Program-made: the position numbers and the translations under genes
Source: DATJHM01 sp035493895
Lineage (GTDB): Bacteria > Chloroflexota > Ktedonobacteria > Ktedonobacterales > Ktedonobacteraceae
DNA length: 14,336 nt
Assembly (NCBI GenBank): GCA_035493895.1
Contig: DATJHM010000215.1
Location: 1 to 14,336, forward strand
Direction of reading: 5' to 3'
The notes under the pieces: generated by a model
Database searches by the model: none
The model's input: only the letters and a program-made list of their open reading frames with translations
Told to the model about the DNA's origin: nothing
Part shown: piece by piece, positions 5,329 to 13,151 of the stretch
Layout: every line of letters starts with the position of its first letter
Position numbering within the stretch: the stretch's first letter is position 1

Positions 5329-6639
5329 ATGTTTCTCTTCTTTCCAATTCCAGCTGTTACCAGGACCCTGCTCATCTTGCTCATCGCGCTCTTCACGCTG
5401 GTGGGCATCATGGTTCGTCCCTGGAAGATGAACGAGGCGCTCACGGCTCTGGCCGGAGCAGGACTTCTCATTCTCCTGGGGCTGATCCCCCCTACGCAGG
5501 TGTTCTTTACGCTGGCACAGGATTGGAACACCTTTTTCTTCTTTCTCGGCATGATGGGCTTATCAGCGCTCGCGGAAACGGCGGGATTCTTCGACTGGCT
5601 GGCGGCCTGGACGGTCAGTCATTCGGGCAGCAGCGCACGACGACTTTTCTTGAACACGTTCCTGCTCGGTAGCCTGATCTCTATGTTTTTCTCCAATGAC
5701 GCCACGGCCCTTATCCTGACGCCCATTGTGTACACCCTTACCACGCGCCTCAGGCTGCCGGTCCTGCCCTATCTCTTCGCCTGTACGTTTATCGCGGACA
5801 GCGCTTCGTTTTTGCTCCCGGTAAGTAATCCCATCAATATCATCGTTCTGTCAGCATTCCCACTCGACCTGGGGACGTTCCTGCGCCTCCTGTTCATCCC
5901 GTGTCTCGTCGTCATCGCCATCAACATGGGTGTATTCATGCTGCTCTATCGGCGGCATCTGCATGAACGATTTGATAGCAAACTCCTCCCATCGACAACA
6001 GAAGCAATTCCGCACCAGAGCTATTTTCGCTATACCTGTCTCGTGCTGCTCCTGGTGGCGATCGCCTATGTGACAGCAGCGGCCTTGCGGATACCACTTT
6101 CGCTCATTGCCCTGGCAGGTGCGATCTTACTCTTCATTGGTGCGTGGTACTGGAAACGGAGTACAATAGTAACCACAGGGAAACAGATCTCCTGGTCTAT
6201 TTTTGTCTTCATCGCTGGTATGTTTGTCATTGTGCGAGCGGTGGAGAATACCAATCTGACGACGCTCTTTGGACAGGCGCTGCTCCATCTTTCCGGGGGC
6301 ACTAGTTTTGGCGCAGTAATGATCGGTACATTGGGGGCGGCATTAGGAACGAACCTCATTAACAATGTGCCTATGGCTGTGGTACTGACCTCGTCACTCC
6401 ATAGTCTTCAGCATGCACCGCTGGCCGTGCAACATGGGTTCATCGCGGCCACGATCTTTGGCTGCGACCTGGGACCAAACTTGACGACGGTAGGTTCGCT
6501 GGCAACTGTGCTCTGGCTCCTCATTTTGCGACGTAGAAACCTGGATGTCTCAGGCCTGGACTACTTTAAAGTAGGTATTATTGTAGCGCCGCTGATGCTG
6601 CTGGCAGGAGCTGTGACGATCTGGCTCTTGCTGCTCTAG
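5329..6639 (+). CDS. ArsB/ion-transporter superfamily membrane protein
   Basis: A 436-residue integral membrane protein with about 10-12 hydrophobic segments and a two-fold pattern of conserved re-entrant blocks. These are FFSNDATALILTP (120-132) with SNPINI (166-171) in the first half, and GTNLINNVPM (340-349) with DLGPNLTTVGSLATVLW (380-396) in the second. The last block resembles the ArsB signature DLGPKITPIGSLATLLW, which places it in the ArsB branch of the IT superfamily that exports arsenite/antimonite or moves anions. No arsR or arsC gene lies nearby, so arsenite as substrate is uncertain; other family members carry Na+/H+, citrate or silicate-like anions. AAGGAT at 5315-5320 lies 8 nt before the ATG. 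It lies 83 bp after the pentapeptide-repeat gene and may be co-transcribed with it. A T run follows the stop, without a clear hairpin. Confidence 0.82.
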   Translation: MFLFFPIPAVTRTLLILLIALFTLVGIMVRPWKMNEALTALAGAGLLILLGLIPPTQVFFTLAQDWNTFFFFLGMMGLSALAETAGFFDWLAAWTVSHSGSSARRLFLNTFLLGSLISMFFSNDATALILTPIVYTLTTRLRLPVLPYLFACTFIADSASFLLPVSNPINIIVLSAFPLDLGTFLRLLFIPCLVVIAINMGVFMLLYRRHLHERFDSKLLPSTTEAIPHQSYFRYTCLVLLLVAIAYVTAAALRIPLSLIALAGAILLFIGAWYWKRSTIVTTGKQISWSIFVFIAGMFVIVRAVENTNLTTLFGQALLHLSGGTSFGAVMIGTLGAALGTNLINNVPMAVVLTSSLHSLQHAPLAVQHGFIAATIFGCDLGPNLTTVGSLATVLWLLILRRRNLDVSGLDYFKVGIIVAPLMLLAGAVTIWLLLL

Positions 6640-6743
6640 TTTTTTTAGTCCCTGTACAAGGATTTCGCTTCTGTAGTCTCCAATGAAAGAGTATATACGT
6701 AAAACACTAGAAGGCCAAAGTGTTACGCACCAGGAGGAACTAT

Positions 6744-7208
6744 ATGCGGGTCCTATGTTGCTTGGATGGAACCAATGCTGAGCAAGTGCACAGAGCTGTT
6801 TCAAGGATGCTCTGTGCAGAGACGACGATCGGGATCCTGTACGTCACCGATACCTGGCCGCAAGAAGAGATGGAGCGGCACCGCGAACGCCTGTTGCGAC
6901 CGCCACATCCGCCTTTGCTCAGACGCGAACAAATGCGACAGGCAGAGGAAGCTTCGGCTCAGGAGATTCTAGAGGAGGGAAAGCGCTATCTGGTCGGAGC
7001 GGAAACGTTGCAGCGAACGGGGCGGCCGGAGCGAGAGATCGTCAATAGTGCTGCTATCTGGCACGCTGATCTCATCGTCATCTGCTCCCGTTCCACGTGG
7101 GGAGGCGGGTCGTCGCCCGGGCCAAAATCGGTCGGGCATGTGGCACGCTTTGTGCTAGATCATGCCCCCTGCCCGGTGCTGTTGATCCGCCCGCTCTACA
7201 GAGAATAG
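6744..7208 (+). CDS. UspA-like universal stress protein
   Basis: A 154-residue single-domain cytoplasmic protein. The N-terminus MRVLCCLDGT has the Asp (Asp8) typical of the first strand, and the C-terminal half carries HADLIVICSRS (107-117) and SVGHVARFVLDHAPCPVLLIRP (129-150), the usual end of Usp folds. The loop that in ATP-binding Usp proteins reads G-x2-G-x9-G-(S/T) is altered here to STWGGGSSPGPKSVG, with the first Gly replaced and the spacing changed, so ATP binding is doubtful. The linker 41-75 is rich in Arg, Glu and Pro. AGGAGG (6732-6737) lies 6 nt before the ATG at 6744, which beats the in-frame GTG at 6720. It follows the transporter by 104 bp; a shared stress role is possible but not shown. 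Confidence 0.8.
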   Translation: MRVLCCLDGTNAEQVHRAVSRMLCAETTIGILYVTDTWPQEEMERHRERLLRPPHPPLLRREQMRQAEEASAQEILEEGKRYLVGAETLQRTGRPEREIVNSAAIWHADLIVICSRSTWGGGSSPGPKSVGHVARFVLDHAPCPVLLIRPLYRE

Positions 7209-7234
7209 CCAGTCACAGCTAAACCTCCCTGAGC

Positions 7235-7270
7235 ATATATTCTCTTCGTACGACGTCTCTGGGAATATAT
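7235..7270. repeat. Short inverted repeat in the USP/tRNA-His intergenic space
   Basis: ATATATTC (7235-7242) and GAATATAT (7263-7270) are perfect 8-bp inverted arms around a 20-bp spacer. The arms are AT-rich and no T tract follows, so a terminator is unlikely; a protein-binding site or a weak transcript end for the USP gene are both possible. The rest of 7209-7360 shows nothing else I can assign. Confidence 0.3.
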
Positions 7271-7360
7271 CAATCATTATAGGGTAAAACAACTAACAGG
7301 GCAATTACGCCAGAGGTGTTGCAAAGTTGGGGAAAATATGAAGAAGGAGGGAGTCAAGGG

Positions 7361-7434
7361 GGTGACCGATGGGGCTCGAACCCACAACCGCTGGAGCCAC
7401 AATCCAGAGCTCCACCTATTGAGCTACGGTCACC
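7361..7434 (-). tRNA. tRNA-His (anticodon GTG)
   Basis: The 74-nt minus-strand sequence folds as a full cloverleaf. It has the extra G at position -1 paired with C73, acceptor GTGACCG with CGGTCAC, D stem GCTC/GAGC, anticodon arm CTGGA-TTGTGGC-TCCAG giving anticodon GTG, and T arm GTGGG-TTCGAGC-CCCAT. The G(-1):C73 pair is the hallmark of bacterial tRNA-His. No CCA is encoded; the sequence continues CCC, so CCA must be added after transcription. The gene stands alone, with a strong promoter at 7455-7483. Confidence 0.97.
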
Positions 7435-7454
7435 GCATTTCCAAGAACACGGTC

Positions 7455-7483
7455 AGTATAGCTGACTCCTAGTCTCTTGTCAA
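7455..7483 (-). promoter_or_regulatory. Sigma-70 type promoter of tRNA-His
   Basis: On the minus strand a perfect -35 TTGACA (7483-7478) is followed after exactly 17 bp by TATACT (7460-7455), 5 of 6 to consensus. The predicted start, near 7448, lies about 14 bp upstream of the mature tRNA 5' end, a normal leader for RNase P processing. Confidence 0.88.
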
Positions 7484-7514
7484 GAGGTTTGCGCACCAAT
7501 TTTCCGCACTTATC

Positions 7515-7544
7515 TTGACTCCTTTAGTGGGGCAGTGCTATTCT
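7515..7544 (+). promoter_or_regulatory. Promoter of the methylcrotonyl-CoA carboxylase operon
   Basis: TTGACT (7515-7520, 5 of 6) and TATTCT (7539-7544, 4 of 6) are separated by 18 bp. Transcription from about 7551 would give a leader of about 70 nt. The -35 box is 31 bp from the -35 box of the divergent tRNA-His promoter, so the two promoters are back to back. Confidence 0.6.
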
Positions 7545-7621
7545 GCCTGTAGGATGTTCCTGTATCTGGCATACTACCTTCTACTTTCTCCATCGCTGTT
7601 GCTGAGAGGAGTGAAAACACT

Positions 7622-9229
7622 ATGGCTATTCTTGAGTCACAGATAGATCGCACCAGTGCTGAATTTCAGGCCAATACTCGCTATTCCCAGGACTTACGCG
7701 CACAGTTACAGGAACGTCTACAACAGGTACAACAGGGCGGTGGAAGTGAGGCGGTCGCACGGCATCGCAAACGCCAGAAATTGCTGGCCCGTGAACGTAT
7801 TGAGCTCCTCTGTGATCCCGATACGCCCTTTCTCGAGCTCAGTCCTCTGGCCGCCTGGGACATATACGAGCAGGAGGCTCCCTCAGCTGGCATTATCACT
7901 GGCATCGGTCTGATTGAGGGCCAGGAATGCGTGATTGTCGCGAACGATGCGACGGTGAAGGGGGGCACCTATTATCCTCTTACGGTCAAGAAGCATCTAC
8001 GCGCCCAGGAGATTGCGGAACAGAACCATCTCCCCTGCATCTATCTGGTCGATTCCGGCGGCGCGTTTCTCCCTCTGCAAGCGGAGGTTTTTCCTGATCG
8101 GGATCATTTCGGGCGCATTTTCTACAATCAGGCACGTATGTCGAGCCAGCGTATTCCGCAGATCGCGGTCGTGATGGGCTCCTGCACAGCGGGCGGGGCC
8201 TATGTCCCGGCGATGAGCGATGAGACGGTGATTGTACGTGGCAATGGCACGATTTTTCTCGGAGGCCCTCCGCTGGTGAAAGCGGCCACAGGCGAAGAAG
8301 TCAGTGCGGAAGAACTGGGAGGCGCCGACGTCCATTGCCGCATATCCGGCGTGACCGATCACTACGCGCTCAACGATGAACATGCGCTGGCGATCTGCCG
8401 CAGCATTGTTTCGCATCTCAATCGCCGCAAATATGTTCCCTGGGAGGTTCGTCCTCCGCTACCTCCGCGCTATGATCCCTCTGATCTCTATGGGATTGTT
8501 CCCCAGGATAACCGCAAAAGCTACGATGTGCGCGAGATTATTGCTCGCCTCGTCGATGACAGCGATTTTCACGAGTTTAAAGCGCTCTACGGCACGACGC
8601 TGGTCTGCGGCTTTGCGCGTCTGATGGGCTACCCGGTCGGCATTATCGCGAATAACGGCATTCTCTTCTCCGAAAGCGCGCTCAAAGCGACCCACTTTAT
8701 CGAACTCTGTGCCCAGCGCCAGACGCCTCTCATCTTCTTACAAAATATCGCGGGCTTTATGGTTGGTCGCCAGTATGAGCAGGGGGGGATTGCAAAAGAT
8801 GGGGCCAAGCTGGTGATGGCGGTGGCAAACGCGCCCGTGCCACGCTTTACGGTGATGATCGGTGGCTCCTTTGGCGCAGGCAATTATGGGATGTGCGGAC
8901 GCGCCTATTCTCCTCGTCAGCTCTGGATGTGGCCCAATGCGCGCATTTCGGTGATGGGGGGTATGCAGGCGGCAACGGTTCTGGCAACGGTGCGTAAAGA
9001 CGGTCTGGCCGCTCGTGGGCAGAGTATGAGTGAGGAGGAAGAGAAGCGCTTTATGCAGCCAATTCTGGACAAGTATGAAGAGGAGGGCAGTCCGTATTAC
9101 AGCACGGCTCGACTCTGGGATGATGGCATTATCGATCCATGCGATACGCGCACGGTCCTGGCTCTTGGTATTGCGGCTTCGCTCAATGCGCCCCTGCCCG
9201 ATACCCCTTTCGGCGTCTTTCGTATGTAG
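7622..9229 (+). CDS. mccB: Methylcrotonyl-CoA carboxylase, carboxyltransferase (beta) subunit
   Basis: A 535-residue crotonase-fold carboxyltransferase, the length and ending (FGVFRM) typical of MCC beta subunits. It moves CO2 from carboxybiotin to 3-methylcrotonyl-CoA in leucine breakdown. Visible blocks are DSGGAFLP (144-151), the first oxyanion region GSCTAGGAYVP (186-196), NIAGFMVG (375-382), GGSFGAGNYGMCGRAYSPR (414-432) and WPNARISVMGG (437-447). These match MCCC2/LiuB rather than propionyl-CoA or acetyl-CoA carboxylase beta chains; geranyl-CoA carboxylase is a close alternative. The LiuC-like and biotin-carboxylase genes just downstream support the leucine assignment. AGAGGAG (7605-7611) lies 10 nt before the ATG. 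It is the first gene of the operon. Confidence 0.93.
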   Translation: MAILESQIDRTSAEFQANTRYSQDLRAQLQERLQQVQQGGGSEAVARHRKRQKLLARERIELLCDPDTPFLELSPLAAWDIYEQEAPSAGIITGIGLIEGQECVIVANDATVKGGTYYPLTVKKHLRAQEIAEQNHLPCIYLVDSGGAFLPLQAEVFPDRDHFGRIFYNQARMSSQRIPQIAVVMGSCTAGGAYVPAMSDETVIVRGNGTIFLGGPPLVKAATGEEVSAEELGGADVHCRISGVTDHYALNDEHALAICRSIVSHLNRRKYVPWEVRPPLPPRYDPSDLYGIVPQDNRKSYDVREIIARLVDDSDFHEFKALYGTTLVCGFARLMGYPVGIIANNGILFSESALKATHFIELCAQRQTPLIFLQNIAGFMVGRQYEQGGIAKDGAKLVMAVANAPVPRFTVMIGGSFGAGNYGMCGRAYSPRQLWMWPNARISVMGGMQAATVLATVRKDGLAARGQSMSEEEEKRFMQPILDKYEEEGSPYYSTARLWDDGIIDPCDTRTVLALGIAASLNAPLPDTPFGVFRM

Positions 9230-9263
9230 CCAATCGTCGCGAAGCTTGGTTGAAGGAGATCTT

Positions 9264-10055
9264 ATGACAACGCATACCTTTCTTACGGTTGAGCCTGATT
9301 ACCAGGGCCGCGTGGCGATCGTCACGTTGCGCCGTCCTCGTGTGCACAATGCTTTTAACGCGCAGATGATCGCAGAGCTGACGGAGGCGTTTCGTGCACT
9401 GAGTATGGACGAGAGCTTACATGCGATAGTTCTCACAGGCGAGGGCTCGTCGTTCTGCGCAGGTGCCGATATCACGTGGATGCAAGAGAGCGTTGCTTTT
9501 ACCGAGGAACAGAACCGTGAGGATGCACAACGCCTCGCAACATTATTGCAAACGCTACAGGATTGCCCCTGCCCCATTGTCGCGCGGATGCACGGGAGCG
9601 CACTGGGAGGCGGTGTCGGCCTGCTGGCTGTCTGCGATCTGGTGATCGCTGCCGAGCAGGCTCGCTTTGCGTTGAGTGAGGTGAAACTGGGCCTTGCGCC
9701 TGCGGTGATATCGCCGTATGTGATCCGCAAAATTGGCGAGTCGCACGCACGTGTGCTCTTTATTACAGGCGAACGCTTCAGTGCAACGCGTGCGCTCTCT
9801 CTGGGACTGCTCCACGCCGTGGTGCCGCTGGAACAGTTGGATGATGCCATCCAGAATGCGCTCCACGAGTTGCTGACGAGCGCTCCTCAAGCGCTACGCG
9901 TCTGCAAGCAACTGGCACTCCAGGTTGGTCATATGGACGCTGCACAGGCGCTTGCTTATACCACGGAGACGATAGCGCGTCTGCGTGTGGGCGCGGAGGG
10001 ACAGGAGGGCCTGCACGCTTTTCTGGAAAAACGCCAGCCAGACTGGGTGCGTTGA
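9264..10055 (+). CDS. liuC: LiuC-type enoyl-CoA hydratase (probable methylglutaconyl-CoA hydratase)
   Basis: A 263-residue crotonase-family enzyme, predicted to hydrate 3-methylglutaconyl-CoA made by the carboxylase. The oxyanion-hole segments are FCAGADITWM (64-73) and HGSALGGGVGL (110-120). SEVKLGLAPAVISPYVIRKIG (138-158) is typical of LiuC. One of the two glutamates of classical crotonases (rat ECH Glu144) is Gly119 here, while the second (Glu164) is kept as Glu139; the Val-Gly-Leu form is, as I recall it, common in LiuC proteins. The start is ATG 9264, with AAGGAGAT at 9253-9260; a longer frame back to 9030 only overlaps mccB. It lies 34 bp after mccB and 19 bp before the biotin-carboxylase gene, so one transcript is likely. 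Confidence 0.9.
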   Translation: MTTHTFLTVEPDYQGRVAIVTLRRPRVHNAFNAQMIAELTEAFRALSMDESLHAIVLTGEGSSFCAGADITWMQESVAFTEEQNREDAQRLATLLQTLQDCPCPIVARMHGSALGGGVGLLAVCDLVIAAEQARFALSEVKLGLAPAVISPYVIRKIGESHARVLFITGERFSATRALSLGLLHAVVPLEQLDDAIQNALHELLTSAPQALRVCKQLALQVGHMDAAQALAYTTETIARLRVGAEGQEGLHAFLEKRQPDWVR

Positions 10056-10074
10056 TTGACGATGAGTAACACGT

Positions 10075-12114
10075 ATGTTTAAAAAGATTCTCATTGCAAA
10101 TCGAGATGAGATCGCCGTTCGCATTATCGCTACCTGCCGCGAAATGCATATCCGCACGGTGGCAGTCTATTCAGAGGCCGACCGCACTGCTCGCCATGTC
10201 CGCGAAGCCGATGAGGCGTACGAGCTTGGTCCCGCGCCCGCGACCGAGAGCTATCTTTCTATCGAGCGCATCATTGCCGTGGCACGACAATGCGGAGCCG
10301 AGGCGATTCACCCCGGCTACGGATTTCTCTCGGAAAATCCACGCTTTGCAGAGGCATGCGAACAGGCCGGGCTGATCTTTATCGGTCCCTCAGCCAGAGC
10401 GATGCGCCTGCTCGGTGCCAAGATTGCCGCCAAACAACTTGCGCTGGAGATCGGAGTACCTACGGTGCCCGGCTATCATGGGCCACTTCAGGCTGAGGGC
10501 CATCTGGCGGGAGAAGCGGAACGCATCGGCTTTCCCTTATTGATTAAAGCTTCAGCTGGCGGAGGTGGCAAGGGTATGCGTATCGTCACTGCGCTTACGG
10601 ACTTTCTTCCGCAACTTCAGGCTGCTCAGCGAGAAGCTCAGGCCGCCTTTGGCGATGCCACTGTTTTTCTTGAGCGTCTGATCGAGCGTCCCAGGCACGT
10701 CGAGTTCCAGATTCTCGCCGATACCATCGGTCACTGTATTCATCTGGGTGAGCGTGAATGCTCTCTGCAACGACGCCACCAGAAAATTGTCGAGGAATCT
10801 CCCTCACCAGCCCTCTCCCCTGATCTGCGCGCACGCATGGGCACTGATGCGGTACGACTGGCCTATGCTGCTAATTATGTCAATGCTGGCACGCTGGAAT
10901 TTCTGCTGACTGAAGATGGACACTATTATTTTCTGGAGATGAATACGCGTTTGCAGGTTGAGCATCCTGTGACCGAGCTGGTGACGGGCCTGGACCTGGT
11001 ACGCTTGCAGCTTCAGATTGCAGCGGGCGAGCCGCTCCCCTGCACACAAGAGCAGATCACACAGCGGGGACATGCCATCGAAGTACGCCTCTACGCCGAA
11101 GACCCGACCCGCAATTTTCTGCCTTCAACCGGGACCATCACCTGCTACCATCCGCCCTCTGGTCCCGGTATTCGCATCGACAGTGGTCTTGAAACAGGCG
11201 ACGAAGTGACCCAGTTCTACGATCCTATGCTGGCGAAAATCATCGTCTCGGCTACGGATCGGCCCGCCGCCATTCAACGTTTACAGCGAGCGCTTGCGGA
11301 TACGATCATCTTCGGCGTCACCACCAATCTCCCGTTGCTCACAGCCATCAGCGCTCATCCTGCATTTCAACAGGGCCACACACATACCGATTTCCTCGCT
11401 GAGCAGCATCTCCTGGCTTCTCCAGTCCCTTCACAGCCCCCTCTCGAGGTTTTCATGGTGGCAGCCTGTGCAGATCTCCAGCATGAAATTTCGCCATCGG
11501 CTATTCATCAACCCATAAATCGTCATATACTATCTACAGCGCTCCCTCCCTGGCAAGATCTCGGCCCCTGGCGCATGACCGGCATGACCCGCTCGCTAAC
11601 CTATTACGAGGATCGCATGGGTCAGACGTATCATGTCACGCTACGCGCAGACCCGCGCGATAGGCAGAGCTGGTGGCTTCAGGTTAACGACCAGCCAGCC
11701 GAAAAACTGACCTTTGTACTCAAACAGCAGGCATTTCTGTTGTTGCGGCGCGGCTCTGAACAAGTGCGCGCATATGTTCAGCAGAATGAGCATGTGACAC
11801 AGGTCGTACTCGGGGGGCAGAGCTATGTACTATGCCGCCGCAGGGCACCCGATGTCGCCACCAGCGCTCAAGAAAGAGCCAGTGGTCCGGCGCAAAGAGC
11901 GCTTGCCGCGCCGATGGCCGGGACGATTGTCAAAGTGCTTGTCCAGCCTGGAGAGGCAGTTGCGGCCAATCAGGTGCTGGTAATTCTCAGTACCATGAAG
12001 ATGGAACATAGTATTACCGCGCCTTACGCAGGCAAGGTGCAGCGTGTCCTTTATCAGGAGGGCGCGGTCGTTGCAGGGAATGCTACCGTCATCGAGATGG
12101 CTCCTGAAGTGTGA
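10075..12114 (+). CDS. mccA: Methylcrotonyl-CoA carboxylase, biotin carboxylase/BCCP (alpha) subunit
   Basis: A 679-residue alpha subunit. Residues 1 to about 445 are biotin carboxylase, which carboxylates biotin with ATP and bicarbonate. It shows HPGYGFLSENP (79-89), the ATP lid ASAGGGGKGMRI (159-170), EMNTRLQVEHPVTE (288-301) with catalytic Arg292 and Glu296, and FYDPMLAKII (381-390). Residues about 450-600 are the BT-like region that joins the beta subunit. Residues about 608-678 are the biotin carrier, with biotinylated Lys642 in STMKMEHSITAP. The near-invariant ANRGEIA motif reads ANRDEIA (Asp11), a one-base change. Thr640 stands where Ala is usual before MKM. No strong ribosome site is seen, so coupling to liuC, 19 bp upstream, is likely. 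Confidence 0.94.
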   Translation: MFKKILIANRDEIAVRIIATCREMHIRTVAVYSEADRTARHVREADEAYELGPAPATESYLSIERIIAVARQCGAEAIHPGYGFLSENPRFAEACEQAGLIFIGPSARAMRLLGAKIAAKQLALEIGVPTVPGYHGPLQAEGHLAGEAERIGFPLLIKASAGGGGKGMRIVTALTDFLPQLQAAQREAQAAFGDATVFLERLIERPRHVEFQILADTIGHCIHLGERECSLQRRHQKIVEESPSPALSPDLRARMGTDAVRLAYAANYVNAGTLEFLLTEDGHYYFLEMNTRLQVEHPVTELVTGLDLVRLQLQIAAGEPLPCTQEQITQRGHAIEVRLYAEDPTRNFLPSTGTITCYHPPSGPGIRIDSGLETGDEVTQFYDPMLAKIIVSATDRPAAIQRLQRALADTIIFGVTTNLPLLTAISAHPAFQQGHTHTDFLAEQHLLASPVPSQPPLEVFMVAACADLQHEISPSAIHQPINRHILSTALPPWQDLGPWRMTGMTRSLTYYEDRMGQTYHVTLRADPRDRQSWWLQVNDQPAEKLTFVLKQQAFLLLRRGSEQVRAYVQQNEHVTQVVLGGQSYVLCRRRAPDVATSAQERASGPAQRALAAPMAGTIVKVLVQPGEAVAANQVLVILSTMKMEHSITAPYAGKVQRVLYQEGAVVAGNATVIEMAPEV

Positions 12115-12147
12115 CAGGCAGCGAAAATAAGAAAAAAGGAAGAACGT

Positions 12148-13053
12148 ATGCAACTAGGTTTTATTGGCATCGGCGTAATGGGACGCCCGATGACCTTGAA
12201 TTTATTAAAAGCAGGTCATGAAGTGACGATCTTTGCACGCTATCCCGAAAAGCCTGAGGTCCAGGAAGTCATTCAAGCAGGCGCGAAGTTAGTCTCTTCT
12301 CCAGCCAAAGTAGCAGAGGCTTCAGAGCTGGTCATTACCATGGTGCCCAACTCGCCCCAGGTGGAAGAGGTGGTCACGGCCCCAAACGGTCTGCTCGAAG
12401 GTCTCCACAAGGATCTGATTATCGTCGACATGAGCACGATTGCGCCGGAAGTCAGTCGTAAGCTTGCCAAACTGGTGGCGGATAAGGGCGGCCATTTCCT
12501 GGATGCGCCAGTAAGCGGCGGCTCTCAGGGGGCGATAAACGGGACACTGACGATTATGGTTGGCGGCGATAAAGCGATTTTTGAGCGCGCGCTGCCTGCT
12601 CTCGAGGCGATGGGCAAAAAAGAGAACATTCTCTATATAGGTGCCAGTGGTGCAGGTGAGGTGGTGAAGATCGTCAATAATATGCTCACAGGGACAATCT
12701 CCGCGTCTGTCGCGGAGGCGCTGGTACTTGGCGTAAAAGCTGGGGCCGATGTCGAGACGATGGCGAGGGTGATCAGTGTGAGCACGGGTGCAAGCTGGCA
12801 GCTTTCCAATCAATTCCCGATGCGTGCGTTCAATGGAAGCTTCAAACCAGGCTTTATGACCGACCTGTTGCATAAAGATCTCGGTCTGGCATTGGATCTT
12901 GCCGCCAGCAACCAGGTCCCTGTGTCCATGACGGCACTCGCTCGTCAGCTCTTCGAGATGTCGCGCGCAGCTGGACACGGACGCGATGACTATACAGCAC
13001 TGCTCAAGGTTCTGGAGGAATTCGCGGGCGTCGAAGTACGCACGAAACAATAG
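12148..13053 (+). CDS. 3-Hydroxyisobutyrate dehydrogenase-family NAD(P)-dependent oxidoreductase
   Basis: A 301-residue beta-hydroxyacid dehydrogenase. The N-terminus FIGIGVMGRPM (5-15) is the Rossmann loop, DAPVSGGSQGA (119-129) is the substrate-binding signature, and Gly170-EVV-Lys174-IVN-Asn178 carries the catalytic lysine. LLHKDLGLA (240-248) is the conserved C-terminal helix start. Family members oxidise 3-hydroxyisobutyrate in valine breakdown or reduce tartronate semialdehyde; sequence alone does not decide which. Position as last gene of a branched-chain acyl-CoA operon, 33 bp after mccA, favours 3-hydroxyisobutyrate. AAAGGA lies 7 nt before the ATG. A hairpin starts 9 bp past the stop. 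Confidence 0.88.
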   Translation: MQLGFIGIGVMGRPMTLNLLKAGHEVTIFARYPEKPEVQEVIQAGAKLVSSPAKVAEASELVITMVPNSPQVEEVVTAPNGLLEGLHKDLIIVDMSTIAPEVSRKLAKLVADKGGHFLDAPVSGGSQGAINGTLTIMVGGDKAIFERALPALEAMGKKENILYIGASGAGEVVKIVNNMLTGTISASVAEALVLGVKAGADVETMARVISVSTGASWQLSNQFPMRAFNGSFKPGFMTDLLHKDLGLALDLAASNQVPVSMTALARQLFEMSRAAGHGRDDYTALLKVLEEFAGVEVRTKQ

Positions 13054-13062
13054 AGATTCTCC

Positions 13063-13103
13063 GATTGCTTCTGGATGTGGTATATCCACACTCAGAAGCA
13101 ATT
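13063..13103 (+). terminator. Hairpin at the end of the carboxylase operon
   Basis: A 10-bp outer stem (13064-13073 with 13093-13102) plus a wobble pair at each end leads to a 5-bp inner stem (TGTGG 13076-13080 with CCACA 13086-13090) and a TATAT loop. A short T stretch (GGTTTTC) follows about 8 nt later, so the T tract is weak and displaced. It sits between convergent genes (stops at 13053 and 13152) and may act from both sides. Confidence 0.6.
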
Positions 13104-13151
13104 CAGCGGTTTTCTGCCGATTGGCCCTTCCTGCATTGAGATTGTCCGGCT

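Noticed and set aside
6640..6743. T run directly after the transporter stop as an intrinsic terminator.
   Set aside because: Seven T follow the stop codon, but only short, imperfect arms could be found before them, so a terminator is not supported. No convincing promoter for the USP gene was found here either.
10062..10082. A six-codon mini-frame (ATG AGT AAC ... TAA) overlapping the start codon of mccA, possible leader peptide.
   Set aside because: It has no ribosome site and no recognisable regulatory codon run. Short frames like this arise by chance, so coupling to liuC is the simpler explanation for mccA translation.
12322..13101. A 259-codon minus-strand open frame opposite the dehydrogenase gene.
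   Set aside because: The plus strand carries the complete 3-hydroxyisobutyrate-dehydrogenase signature set; the antisense frame is rich in His, Arg and Cys, as is typical of shadow frames.
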